DNA of 64,000 nt. Origin: RGIG9060 sp036307825. GTDB taxonomy: Bacteria > Spirochaetota > Spirochaetia > Treponematales > Treponemataceae. Every line of letters begins with the position of its first letter. Positions within the stretch are counted from its first letter, which is position 1. This document shows, in pieces, positions 53,800 through 62,944 of this stretch. The DNA lies in the NCBI GenBank assembly GCA_036307825.1, contig JAXJWW010000003.1, positions 1-64,000 of the forward strand, read 5' to 3'. The notes below the pieces were generated by a model. It made no database searches. It was not told where the DNA came from and saw only the letters and a list, made by a program, of their open reading frames with translations. The position numbers and the translations under genes are program-made.

Positions 53800-53952
53800 A
53801 TGATAAAATTCTGTCAAAAGACATACTTTGTTGGTGCAAATATCAAGAAAACAGACTTTGTGCCACCTGTGAAACTTGAAGATGGCTTAAAACAAACTAT
53901 TGAATACGAGTTTGTAAACAAAGTTCAAGGTCATACTTTTAGTTGTGAGTAA
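53800..53952 (+). pseudogene. Remnant of an NAD-dependent sugar epimerase, C-terminal fragment
   Basis: A 50-codon open frame, MIKFCQKTYF then FVPPVKLEDGLKQTIEYEFV, whose second half matches the C-terminal ending of NAD-dependent epimerase/dehydratases (P-V-L-E-D-G-L-K-T-I-E-Y). Nothing upstream resembles the rest of such a protein. It sits directly before galE but is not its duplicate by eye. Probably the tail left by a past gene replacement. Confidence 0.5.
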
Positions 53953-53975
53953 AATCTAAAGGAGTCTCCCCTATT

Positions 53976-54947
53976 ATGAAAACACTAGTTATCGGTGGTG
54001 CCGGATATATCGGTAGCCATGTTGTAAAAGCCTTAATGAAACAAGGTCATGAAGTAACTGTTTTTGACAATCTTTCAAGTGGCTTACGTCAAAATTTATT
54101 TAAACAAAATAAATTTATTTACGGAAACATTTTGATTAAGTCTGATTTAGATTCAGCCTTTTCATTAGGATTTGATGCTTGTATACATCTTGCTGCATTT
54201 AAAGCTGCTGGTGAATCAATGCTGGTTCCAGAAAAATATTCAGAAAATAATATTACAGGAACATTAAATATTTTAAATTCAGCTGTAAAACATAATTGTA
54301 AAAATATTGTGTTCTCTTCTTCTGCTGCAATTTTTGGGAATCCTCAAAAATTACCGATTGACGAAAATCATCCTAAAAATCCAGAAAATTATTATGGATT
54401 TACAAAATTATCTATCGAAGATTATCTTGAATGGTACTCAAAACTAAAAGGAATCAACTACTCTGCCCTACGCTATTTTAATGCTGCTGGCTACGATATT
54501 GAAGGTGAAATTTCTGGACTAGAACAAAATCCTGCTAACCTTATTCCTGTTGTAATGGAAACAGCATGCGGTATAAGAAAACAAATGTCTGTTTTTGGGG
54601 ATGATTATGATACTCCAGATGGAACATGTATTAGAGATTATGTTCATGTAACAGACTTAGCAGATGCTCATGTTAAAGCATTAGACTATATCGCAAAAAA
54701 TAATGCAAATTTAAAACTAAATTTAGGTTCTGAAGTTGGAACATCTGTAAAAGAAGTAATTGATATTGCTCGTAAAATTACAGGCAAAGCTATTGATGCA
54801 AAAATTGTAGAGCGTCGACCAGGTGATCCATCAGAATTATATGCAACTTCAAAACAAGCCTTCGAAATTTTAGGTTGGAAAGCAAAATATTCAGATATGG
54901 AAACCATCATAAAAACAACTTGGGATGCATATTTGAAGAATATGTAA
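53976..54947 (+). CDS. galE: UDP-glucose 4-epimerase
   Basis: A 323-aa extended short-chain dehydrogenase that interconverts UDP-glucose and UDP-galactose (or the N-acetyl forms). NAD motif GGAGYIGSHV at residues 7-16, catalytic Tyr/Lys in YYGFTKLSIEDYL, and the galE-type FNAAGYD and RRPGDPSELYA. AAAGGAG precedes the ATG. It supplies a galactose-type sugar for the polysaccharide and may be shared with central metabolism. Confidence 0.94.
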   Translation: MKTLVIGGAGYIGSHVVKALMKQGHEVTVFDNLSSGLRQNLFKQNKFIYGNILIKSDLDSAFSLGFDACIHLAAFKAAGESMLVPEKYSENNITGTLNILNSAVKHNCKNIVFSSSAAIFGNPQKLPIDENHPKNPENYYGFTKLSIEDYLEWYSKLKGINYSALRYFNAAGYDIEGEISGLEQNPANLIPVVMETACGIRKQMSVFGDDYDTPDGTCIRDYVHVTDLADAHVKALDYIAKNNANLKLNLGSEVGTSVKEVIDIARKITGKAIDAKIVERRPGDPSELYATSKQAFEILGWKAKYSDMETIIKTTWDAYLKNM

Positions 54948-54964
54948 ATTAATCTGATGTCTTT

Positions 54965-55195
54965 GTGTCTTTTAGAGATTTAATATCATTTAGATTGTCA
55001 TTTAAAGGTAGAGGTAAAGAAAGTTCCAAAGATGTAACTGTAAATGATATTGAGAATCCTAGAGTAACATATTTGTCTGATAAGGCTTTAAAAGATTATG
55101 TTGCTGTAAATGTAAAATTTGTTAAAACAGTTTCATCACAAGGAAGTGATGAAACTATGATAATAGACGACAAAGATAATATTTATACTGAATAA
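54965..55195 (+). pseudogene. Possible gene fragment, 76 codons
   Basis: An open frame that begins with a GTG lacking a ribosome binding site and encodes a polar polypeptide (NPRVTYLSDKALKDYV, then acidic MIIDDKDNIY). No family is recognised. The lack of a proper start, the location beside an epimerase remnant, and the terminator directly after suggest a residual C-terminal piece of a lost gene. A genuine small gene is not excluded. Confidence 0.3.
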
Positions 55196-55220
55196 TATAG
55201 TAAAACAAAAGTAAATCAAG

Positions 55221-55263
55221 GCACAAACAAAACCCATCTCCCCTTTTGGTTGTGCTTTTTTTT
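55221..55263 (+). terminator. Rho-independent terminator
   Basis: GCACAA (55221-55226) and GGTTGTGC (55248-55255) form a stem with a bulge and a roughly 20-nt loop, followed by eight Ts. It closes the galE transcript and separates it from the rml operon. Confidence 0.7.
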
Positions 55264-55353
55264 ATTTGTATTAAGTTGATTATATTTATTATTAGTTATA
55301 TAATAACTAAGAGATTTTATAAAAATGTTTAAATTATTGTTTTAGGAGTAAAA

Positions 55354-56229
55354 ATGAAAGGAATTATTTTAGCTGGTGGGTCTGGAACAAGACTTTATCC
55401 TATAACAAAGGCTGTTTCTAAACAGATTTTACCATTGTATGATAAACCGATGATTTATTATCCTTTATCAGTATTGATGTTAGCAGGAATTAGAGAAGTT
55501 TTAATTATATCAACTCCAAGAGATATTTCTTGTTTTAAAGAACTCTTTGGAGATGGTTCTTGGTTAGGAATGAAATTTGAATATGCTATTCAAGAAAAGC
55601 CTAGAGGTCTTGCAGATGCATTTATTATTGGAAAAGATTTTATTAAAGATGATTCAGTTGCTCTTGTTTTAGGTGATAACATTTTTTATGGACAAAGTTT
55701 TACTTCAACATTAAATAGAGCTAGACAAACTGTAGAATCAGGAAAAGGTAGTGTAATTTTTGGTTATATGGTAAAAGATCCCACATCTTATGGTGTTGTA
55801 GAATTTGATGAATCAGGAAAGGTTTTAGGAATTGAAGAAAAACCTACTGAACCAAAATCAAATTATGCTGTTCCTGGATTATATTTTTATTCAAATGAAG
55901 TTGTAAAAATCGCTGAAAATGTAAAACCTTCTGCTAGAGGTGAAATTGAAATTACTTCAATAAATAATGAATATTTATCCCGTGGAGAACTTTCTGTAGA
56001 ACTTTTAGGTCGTGGAATGGCTTGGTTAGATACAGGAACTTATGACGGCTTACTCGAAGCATCTAATTTTATTGCTACTATACAAAAAAGACAAGGTTTA
56101 TATGTTTCATGTATAGAGGAAATTTCTTACAGAAATGGTTGGATTTCAAAAGATAAACTTTTAGATTTAGCAAAAACTTATAAAACTGAATACGGTGAAT
56201 ATTTAAAATATATCGCTGATTTATTTTAA
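55354..56229 (+). CDS. rmlA: Glucose-1-phosphate thymidylyltransferase
   Basis: A 291-aa nucleotidyltransferase that makes dTDP-glucose. LAGGSGTRLYPITKAVSKQILP at the N-terminus is the signature; VLGDNIFYG and LGRGMAWLDTGTYDG follow. It is the first gene of rmlACDB and supplies both dTDP-rhamnose and the Fdt-type amino sugar. Start is preceded by TTTTAGGAG. Confidence 0.96.
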   Translation: MKGIILAGGSGTRLYPITKAVSKQILPLYDKPMIYYPLSVLMLAGIREVLIISTPRDISCFKELFGDGSWLGMKFEYAIQEKPRGLADAFIIGKDFIKDDSVALVLGDNIFYGQSFTSTLNRARQTVESGKGSVIFGYMVKDPTSYGVVEFDESGKVLGIEEKPTEPKSNYAVPGLYFYSNEVVKIAENVKPSARGEIEITSINNEYLSRGELSVELLGRGMAWLDTGTYDGLLEASNFIATIQKRQGLYVSCIEEISYRNGWISKDKLLDLAKTYKTEYGEYLKYIADLF

Positions 56230-56243
56230 TTTTTGGAGATAAT

Positions 56244-56843
56244 ATGCCTTTTTCTTTTAATGAATGTAAAGCTAAAAATGGAAAAATAATAAATGGGTTA
56301 TATGAGATTCAACCAAAGGTTTTTGGTGATAGTCGAGGTTATTTTTTTGAAAGTTACAGCGAAAAAGATTTTTTTGAAGCTGGTTTAAAAATGAAATTTG
56401 TCCAAGATAATCAATCTTTTTCTACAAAGGGAATCTTAAGAGGAATGCATTTTCAAAAACATCATCCTCAAGGAAAATTAGTTCGCTGTGTGTCAGGAAA
56501 GGTTTATGATGTGGCTGTGGATTTAAGAAAGGACTCTCCTACTTTTGGTCAATATTATTGTGTAATTTTAGATAGCGAAAAACAAAATCAATTTTATGTA
56601 CCTCAAGGTTTTGCTCATGGATTTTTAGTATTAACAGAAAGTGCGATTTTTGCTTATAAATGTACAGATTTTTATCATCCTGAAGATGAAGGTGGTTTAA
56701 TGTGGAACGATGCAACTATCGGAATAGATTGGTTTACTGTTGCTCCTGATTTATCCCCGCTTTTGTCTGATAAAGATACAAAACATCCTGCTTTTAGTTT
56801 TGAAAATAATTATTTTGATGAAAATGGAGTTTGGATAGAATGA
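56244..56843 (+). CDS. rmlC: dTDP-4-dehydrorhamnose 3,5-epimerase
   Basis: A 199-aa cupin enzyme: FGDSRGYFFESYS, QDNQSFSTKGILRGMHFQ, the catalytic His/Asp region GKVYDVAVDLRKDSPTFG, and VPQGFAHGFLVL. It converts the dTDP-4-keto-6-deoxy sugar to the L-rhamnose configuration. Ends in an ATGA overlap with rmlD. Confidence 0.95.
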   Translation: MPFSFNECKAKNGKIINGLYEIQPKVFGDSRGYFFESYSEKDFFEAGLKMKFVQDNQSFSTKGILRGMHFQKHHPQGKLVRCVSGKVYDVAVDLRKDSPTFGQYYCVILDSEKQNQFYVPQGFAHGFLVLTESAIFAYKCTDFYHPEDEGGLMWNDATIGIDWFTVAPDLSPLLSDKDTKHPAFSFENNYFDENGVWIE

Positions 56844-57727
56844 TTTGGTTAATTGGTTGTAAAGGAATGTTAGGAACAGAAGTTTCTAATCAACTTGAAA
56901 AAAATAATTTTTCATGGATTGGAACAGATCGTGAAGTTGATATCACTAATTATGAAAGTTTAGAAGATTTTGCAAATAAAAATTCATCTAATGATAATAA
57001 AATTGATTGGATAATAAATTGTGCTGCCTATACTGCCGTTGATAAGGCTGAAGAAGATGTAGAAATGGCACAAAAATTAAATGCTCTTGGACCAAAAAAC
57101 ATTGCTACCTTATGTAAAAATATTGGAGCAAAAATGATTCATATTTCTACAGATTATGTATTTGATGGAACAGCAACTACTCCTTATACAGAAGATATCC
57201 CTTATAAACCATTGGGTGTTTATGGTGTAACTAAAGCTGAGGGAGAAAAAGAAGTTTTATCAATTTTGCCTAAAGATTCCTTCATTATTAGAACTGCTTG
57301 GCTTTATGGTTTTTACGGAAAAAATTTTGTATTTACAATGATAAATTTAATGAATACAAAAGAAAAAATTTCTGTAGTTAGTGATCAATTTGGAACACCA
57401 ACAAATGCTCAAAATCTTGCAAATGTAATTTGTACAATTATAAATAAATCTAAATCAGAAAATATACCAACAGGAGTTTATCATTGTACAGATTTAGGGC
57501 AAACAAACTGGTATGAATTTGCAAAAGAAATTCATCATTTTGGAATTAAATACGGTAAAATTACAGGAAATTGTATTGTAAATCCATGTACAACAGAAGA
57601 ATATCCTGTAAAAGCAAAACGCCCTGCTTATTCGGTTTTAAGCAAGGATAAATTGATGAAGAATCTTAACATTACACTTCCAGATTGGAAACAAAACCTA
57701 GAAGAGTTTATTAAGAATATACAATAA
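56840..57727 (+). CDS. rmlD: dTDP-4-dehydrorhamnose reductase
   Basis: A 295-aa short-chain dehydrogenase that reduces the keto intermediate to dTDP-L-rhamnose. GCKGMLGTEV (variant of GxxGxxG), then INCAAYTAVDKAE, HISTDYVFDG and the catalytic YGVTKAEGE. The ATG at 56840 overlaps the rmlC stop; the open frame begins three codons earlier with TTG. Confidence 0.95.
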   Translation: MIWLIGCKGMLGTEVSNQLEKNNFSWIGTDREVDITNYESLEDFANKNSSNDNKIDWIINCAAYTAVDKAEEDVEMAQKLNALGPKNIATLCKNIGAKMIHISTDYVFDGTATTPYTEDIPYKPLGVYGVTKAEGEKEVLSILPKDSFIIRTAWLYGFYGKNFVFTMINLMNTKEKISVVSDQFGTPTNAQNLANVICTIINKSKSENIPTGVYHCTDLGQTNWYEFAKEIHHFGIKYGKITGNCIVNPCTTEEYPVKAKRPAYSVLSKDKLMKNLNITLPDWKQNLEEFIKNIQ

Positions 57728-57754
57728 AATATAATCAAATAAGGAATTTTTATT

Positions 57755-58882
57755 ATGACAAGAAAATTAACAAATATTTTAGTAACAGGTGGAGCTGGTT
57801 TTATTGGTTGTAATTTTATTCACTTTATGTTTTCTGATGAAAGTGGATTCAATGGAAAAATCATAAATGTTGACTGTTTAACTTATGCTGGAAATGCAGA
57901 AAGCTTAAAGGATATTGATGAAAAATACGGTTCATTAGCTGTGAAAAATGGTTCATTAAAAGAAAATGAGCAAAGATATTTCTTTGAACAAGTTGATATT
58001 TGTGATTCTCCTGCAATTGATGCAATTTTGAAAAAATATCAAATTGATACAATTGTGCATTTTGCTGCTGAAAGTCATGTTGACCGTTCAATTTTAGGAC
58101 CAGAAGCCTTTGTAAAAACAAATGTTATGGGAACCTTTAATCTTTTAGATTTGGCAAAAAATTATTGGAAAAAAGAAGACGGAACAATAAGAGATGATGT
58201 TTTATTTCATCATATTTCTACAGACGAAGTTTATGGCTCTCTTGGTGAAACTGGTTATTTTACAGAAACAACTCCATACGACCCACGAAGTCCTTATTCT
58301 TCAAGTAAAGCATCAAGCGACCACTTAGTTATGGCTTATTATCATACTTATGGATTGCCTATCACATTGTCAAACTGTACAAACAATTATGGTCCATATC
58401 AATTCCCTGAAAAATTACTTCCTTTAATGATAAATAATATTAAAACAGGAAAGAATTTACCGGTTTATGGTGATGGTTTAAATATTCGCGATTGGGTTTA
58501 TGTTGAAGATCACAACAGAGCTGTTTGGTTAATTGTAAAAAATGGTAAAACTGGTGAAAAATACAACATCGGTGGTGAAAACGAGTGGACAAACATCAAG
58601 CTTTTAAAAGAAGTTATTAAATTAGAAGCAAATGAATTGGGAATTTCCAAAGATGATGTTGAAAAAACTATTACTTTTGTAAAAGATAGACCTGGTCATG
58701 ACAGAAGATATGCTATTGATTGTACCAAAATCAAAAAAGAACTTGGTTGGGAAAGAAAAGTAACCTTTGAAGAAGGTTTGTTGTTTACAATTAAGTGGTA
58801 TTTAACAAATACAGAATGGGTAAATAATATTTTATCAGGAGATTATCGTAACTGGATTGAAAATAATTACTCAAAGCGTTAA
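57755..58882 (+). CDS. rmlB: dTDP-glucose 4,6-dehydratase
   Basis: A 375-aa enzyme that forms dTDP-4-keto-6-deoxyglucose, the branch point between rhamnose and the Fdt-type 3-amino sugar. Features: TGGAGFIGCNFI, HFAAESHVDRSI, STDEVYGSLGE and the catalytic YSSSKASSDHL. It is longer than E. coli RmlB (about 360 aa) through an insertion near residues 55-75. The Wzi-like gene starts 9 nt after its stop. Confidence 0.95.
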   Translation: MTRKLTNILVTGGAGFIGCNFIHFMFSDESGFNGKIINVDCLTYAGNAESLKDIDEKYGSLAVKNGSLKENEQRYFFEQVDICDSPAIDAILKKYQIDTIVHFAAESHVDRSILGPEAFVKTNVMGTFNLLDLAKNYWKKEDGTIRDDVLFHHISTDEVYGSLGETGYFTETTPYDPRSPYSSSKASSDHLVMAYYHTYGLPITLSNCTNNYGPYQFPEKLLPLMINNIKTGKNLPVYGDGLNIRDWVYVEDHNRAVWLIVKNGKTGEKYNIGGENEWTNIKLLKEVIKLEANELGISKDDVEKTITFVKDRPGHDRRYAIDCTKIKKELGWERKVTFEEGLLFTIKWYLTNTEWVNNILSGDYRNWIENNYSKR

Positions 58883-58891
58883 AATAAGGGT

Positions 58892-60616
58892 ATGAATATT
58901 TTAAAGAAATTTTGTATTGTTTTTTTTATATTTTTTTCTGTTGGGCTTTTTGCTCAACAGAATTTATCTGTTCCTCTAACAGATGATGTATATTTTCTTC
59001 TTGAAAATGCTTCTTTAAGGGGTATTTTACCTACACTTCCTGCTGCAAAACCTTATACACTAAATTTTGTTCTAGATAATTTAAATATAGTTTTATCAAG
59101 TGATAAATTGTCAGATTCTGAGCGAGAGGTGTTTAATAAAACTTATAATCGTCTTGCTCAAACTGAGCCTAAAAAATGGTACGAAACTGGATATTACACA
59201 AATCGATTTGATGAAAATGTAAAACTTCCAGTTACAGCAGGATTTACTTGGACAAGTTCAGCCAGTATAAACTGTAATGATCCAGATATTTCCCATGAAC
59301 ATTGGATTGATGGCTATATAAAAGGTGATATTTCTAAATATTTTTCTTACAATTTTAATATTGGCGGAAGTTTGATGGATTTATCCACAAAATCCTATGC
59401 TCCAAATACTTACTTAAAAACTTGGGATGGATATCAGTTTATTCTTAGTAATTTTAATTCATGTGAGAATATAAGTTATCTACCGGCAGGTGGTCTTAGA
59501 ATGTTACCAGAACTTGCTTTTTCTGCCTTTGATGACAAAGTTCAAGTAAATTTTTCTAAAATTCGTAGAGATTGGGGCTATGGTTCAGGAAATTTAATGT
59601 TATCTGGAACTGCACGCCCATTTGTTGCAATTGAAACTCAATTAAATCCTGTTTCTTGGTTTTCTACAAATTTTATTACAGGAACACTTGAGTATGAAGT
59701 CAATGATAATGATATAAAAGAATCTGCTAGTACATTTCAGAATATGTATTCTGCCTTATGGGGTGAATTAAAGTTTAAATATTTTTATTTTGGGGGAATA
59801 GGTTCTGTTGTTTTTCCTAAAAGATTTGAACTTGGTTATATGAATCCATTTATGTTAGCATTTTTATATCAAAATCAAATTGGTGATTTTGACAATATGC
59901 AATTAGGATTATTTACAGGAGTTACAATTCCTGGTATTACACATATTTATGCATCTCTTTTTATGGATGAATTAAATGTGCAAGTTTCTAACTTTTTAAA
60001 TAAAGATAGAAATATGTATGCTATTCAATTTGGTGCAAAATCTCCACTTCCCTTTTGGACTTCGGTATTTACATTACAGTACACAAAAATCGAACCATAC
60101 ATGTATACTCATCCTCTAACAACAGTACCTTGGTATGATAAACCTATGGATACAACTTACATAAATCATGGACAACCTTTAGGATATTTCTTAAATCCAA
60201 ATTCTGATGAATTTAAACTTCAATTAGAAGCTAAACCTTTATGGTATTTATCAGCTAATGCAACTTATACTTTAGTTAGACATGGTGTATCAACAGGAAG
60301 TGGAAAAGTTGACGGAAGTTCTTTTGATGATTTTATTAATTATGGTGATAGAGATGGATACCAAAATGCACAAGAAGGTGATTTATACTGGAAGGATTTT
60401 TTGCATGATGGTGTTTATGAATGGATAAATTCAGTTTCCTTAGGTGCTGTTTTAGATTGTAGATATTGGGATGTGCCAATTACAGTTGGATTAACTTATA
60501 CATTTAGTTATACTCATCATACTATTGGTACAAAAGATGGTTATCACAATATCAATAATAATGAATATTCAAATAAAGCAGGAAATTATTTAACACTTTC
60601 TATAAAAGTGTATTAA
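58892..60616 (+). CDS. Wzi-like outer-membrane capsule assembly protein
   Basis: A 574-aa protein with a signal peptide (CIVFFIFFSVGLFAQQ) and, from the mature start, VPLTDDVYFLLENASLRGILP...AKPYT, the signature seen at the start of Wzi-family proteins. The rest is beta-strand-rich with alternating aromatic residues, as in an outer-membrane barrel. Wzi proteins help attach or assemble capsule at the cell surface. Position next to rmlB and before a Wzz-like gene supports a role in the same glycan. Confidence 0.8.
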   Translation: MNILKKFCIVFFIFFSVGLFAQQNLSVPLTDDVYFLLENASLRGILPTLPAAKPYTLNFVLDNLNIVLSSDKLSDSEREVFNKTYNRLAQTEPKKWYETGYYTNRFDENVKLPVTAGFTWTSSASINCNDPDISHEHWIDGYIKGDISKYFSYNFNIGGSLMDLSTKSYAPNTYLKTWDGYQFILSNFNSCENISYLPAGGLRMLPELAFSAFDDKVQVNFSKIRRDWGYGSGNLMLSGTARPFVAIETQLNPVSWFSTNFITGTLEYEVNDNDIKESASTFQNMYSALWGELKFKYFYFGGIGSVVFPKRFELGYMNPFMLAFLYQNQIGDFDNMQLGLFTGVTIPGITHIYASLFMDELNVQVSNFLNKDRNMYAIQFGAKSPLPFWTSVFTLQYTKIEPYMYTHPLTTVPWYDKPMDTTYINHGQPLGYFLNPNSDEFKLQLEAKPLWYLSANATYTLVRHGVSTGSGKVDGSSFDDFINYGDRDGYQNAQEGDLYWKDFLHDGVYEWINSVSLGAVLDCRYWDVPITVGLTYTFSYTHHTIGTKDGYHNINNNEYSNKAGNYLTLSIKVY

Positions 60617-60638
60617 GATCATATTTTGCGAGTACTTT

Positions 60639-61478
60639 ATGGAAAATAATGAAAATGTATATGATGAAATTTCTTTGATTGATTTGTTTTCAGTCTTAAT
60701 TAAGTTTAGAAAACTTATCTGTATTATTACTTTTTTATTAACGGTGTTTATTTTTATTTTTTGTTTGTTAAATAAAAAAAATTCAATGTCTGTTTATAAT
60801 GTTGAATATAACATTCCTATAATCAATAATGAACGTATAAATGATTTATTGAATTATGATTTATCTTCTGATTTAATTTTGAAATTTTCTAATTTGTATA
60901 CAATTGCAAATTTAAATAAAGAATTACCATTGTTTTATTTTAATTCAGAAGATTCATTTTTTGATGAAAATGATTATAATTATTTTATTAAAAAACAACA
61001 AATAAAAAATAATTATTTAGTTTCTATTAATGAAAATGAATCTGCAATAAATATTTTTCTTAAAACTAAATATCGCGAAAATGTAGATTTATTTATAAAA
61101 ACTTTAATTGATAGATTCAATATTCAATATGAATTAATTTTACAACCATTAGTTGTAAATAGATTATTTACATTAGATTCTCTGATTAAAGATGACAAAT
61201 TAGATTTTGATAAAAGTGATATAATTAGTGAATACATTTATTTACAAGATTTGAATAAAACTAAATTATATGTGTTAGATGAAAACCCTACTTCATTTAT
61301 TTTTAGAGAATCTAATTTTTCTTATTTAATTTTGTTTTTCATAGCTTTTTTTGCTAGTCTTTTTATTTCTATTTTCATAGCTTTTTTTATAAATGCTATT
61401 AAAAATATAAAATCAGATGCAGTTGCTTCTGAAAAAATTAAATCGGCTTGGGAAAGTGGAAAAAAAATTTTACCATAA
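60639..61478 (+). CDS. Wzz-like chain-length determinant protein
   Basis: A 279-aa protein with the layout of polysaccharide co-polymerases: an N-terminal helix (about residues 27-47) preceded by a cytoplasmic SLIDLFSVLIKFRKLI, a helical extracytoplasmic domain, and a C-terminal helix (about 227-252). It is shorter than most Wzz (300-350 aa) and has no tyrosine-kinase domain. It probably sets the length of the Wzy-made polymer. Confidence 0.75.
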   Translation: MENNENVYDEISLIDLFSVLIKFRKLICIITFLLTVFIFIFCLLNKKNSMSVYNVEYNIPIINNERINDLLNYDLSSDLILKFSNLYTIANLNKELPLFYFNSEDSFFDENDYNYFIKKQQIKNNYLVSINENESAINIFLKTKYRENVDLFIKTLIDRFNIQYELILQPLVVNRLFTLDSLIKDDKLDFDKSDIISEYIYLQDLNKTKLYVLDENPTSFIFRESNFSYLILFFIAFFASLFISIFIAFFINAIKNIKSDAVASEKIKSAWESGKKILP

Positions 61479-61483
61479 AATAT

Positions 61484-62944
61484 ATGTTTTATACTTTTAA
61501 ATTAGCTTTAAAAAATATTCTTTCTCGAAAAAGTTCCTTTGTGATTATTGCTTTCATAACTTTTGCAATTACAATGTTAATTGTGATAAATTCTGTTTTT
61601 GATGGTACAGATAATGGAATAAAAACAGTTTTTATAGATAGTTTTACAGGGGACTTAGTTATTAGAGAAAAAACAAAAGATAATGTTAGTTTGTTAGGGA
61701 ATGTTTCTTTAATTGATGAAAGTGTTTATCCTGTAGAAGAGCTTTCTTTTTATCCAGAAATTTCCAATTATCTAGATGATTTATTTGAAGTCAAAAGTTA
61801 CACTCCTCAAATATCAACTTTATCATTATTAGAAATTGAAAATAAAAAATTTAAATCGGCAGTTTTTGGAATTGACTCCGAAAAGTATTTACAAATAATG
61901 CCATCGATTGAAATTGTTGAAGGTTCAAATTTTGAAAGTGATGAAAAAGGAATTCTAGTTTCGGAAGCTTGGATAGAAAATTTCAAAAATGGATATAAAA
62001 AAGATATTAAAATTGGAGATGAAGTTCAATTAATTTTTTCAGATGGAAATACTTTTAGAATTAGAGCCTTGCCTATTACAGGTATCTATAAATATCCAAT
62101 AAGAAATGAAGTTTTAGATAAGATTGTTTTAGCTGATTCTAGTACTGTTCGTTCTTTATTAGGAATGGATGAGGTTTATTCAACAGAATCTAATATTGAT
62201 AGTGAAGATACAAATTTAATTGATTCTATGGATTTTAATTTTGATGATATGGATTCTTTATTTGCAGAAAATTCTGATTTTTTTACAGAAGAATCAAATT
62301 CGGTAGAATTTACTGGATTATTTGATAATGAAGTTATGCAAGAAGAAAATCAAATTACTAATTGGCATTTTATCGTTGTAAGATTACAAGATGATGTTAA
62401 TGTAAATTCAGTTATCAGAAAAATTAACACATGGGCAAAACAAAATGGGTATCCTATTGAAGCTATAAATTGGAGAGTTGCAGCAGGCCCTACAGCTTTA
62501 TATGTTTATTTGTTAAGAATTATTTTTCTTATAGGTGTTTTTATTATTTTATTTGCAGGCTTAATTGTAGTTACAAATTCTTTGGTTATTAATGTTCTTG
62601 ATAGAACAAAAGAAATTGGTACTATGCGTGCCTTAGGAGCAAATAAACGCACCATAGCTTTTTTATGCATGGCTGAAACTTTAATATTAACAATTGTATC
62701 AGCTTTTTTAAGTTTAATAATATCTTTTTTTGTAACTTTAATTATGCAAAAATTTCCTATTACATTAAACAATGTATTTTTTCAGCAACTTTTTGGTAAT
62801 AATAAATTAATACCAGAACTAACTTTATCAAATATTGGTTTTGGTTTTTTATTAAGTTTAATTATTGGTCTTGTTTCATGGATAATGCCGGTAATCGAAG
62901 CCTTAAAAATTTCGCCAATAAAAGCAATGAAAGGTGGTAATTAA
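61484..62944 (+). CDS. ABC transporter permease, FtsX/LolC-E-like
   Basis: A 486-aa protein of the MacB/FtsX permease type: first helix at residues 18-40, a long extracytoplasmic domain with an acidic low-complexity segment at about residues 230-280, then three C-terminal helices with the family motif DRTKEIGTMRALGA. The ATG at 61484 is favoured over an overlapping open extension into the Wzz-like gene. Overlap TAATG with the second permease indicates a heterodimer. The Lol-type lipoprotein-release role is a guess; the ATPase partner lies outside the window. Confidence 0.82.
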   Translation: MFYTFKLALKNILSRKSSFVIIAFITFAITMLIVINSVFDGTDNGIKTVFIDSFTGDLVIREKTKDNVSLLGNVSLIDESVYPVEELSFYPEISNYLDDLFEVKSYTPQISTLSLLEIENKKFKSAVFGIDSEKYLQIMPSIEIVEGSNFESDEKGILVSEAWIENFKNGYKKDIKIGDEVQLIFSDGNTFRIRALPITGIYKYPIRNEVLDKIVLADSSTVRSLLGMDEVYSTESNIDSEDTNLIDSMDFNFDDMDSLFAENSDFFTEESNSVEFTGLFDNEVMQEENQITNWHFIVVRLQDDVNVNSVIRKINTWAKQNGYPIEAINWRVAAGPTALYVYLLRIIFLIGVFIILFAGLIVVTNSLVINVLDRTKEIGTMRALGANKRTIAFLCMAETLILTIVSAFLSLIISFFVTLIMQKFPITLNNVFFQQLFGNNKLIPELTLSNIGFGFLLSLIIGLVSWIMPVIEALKISPIKAMKGGN

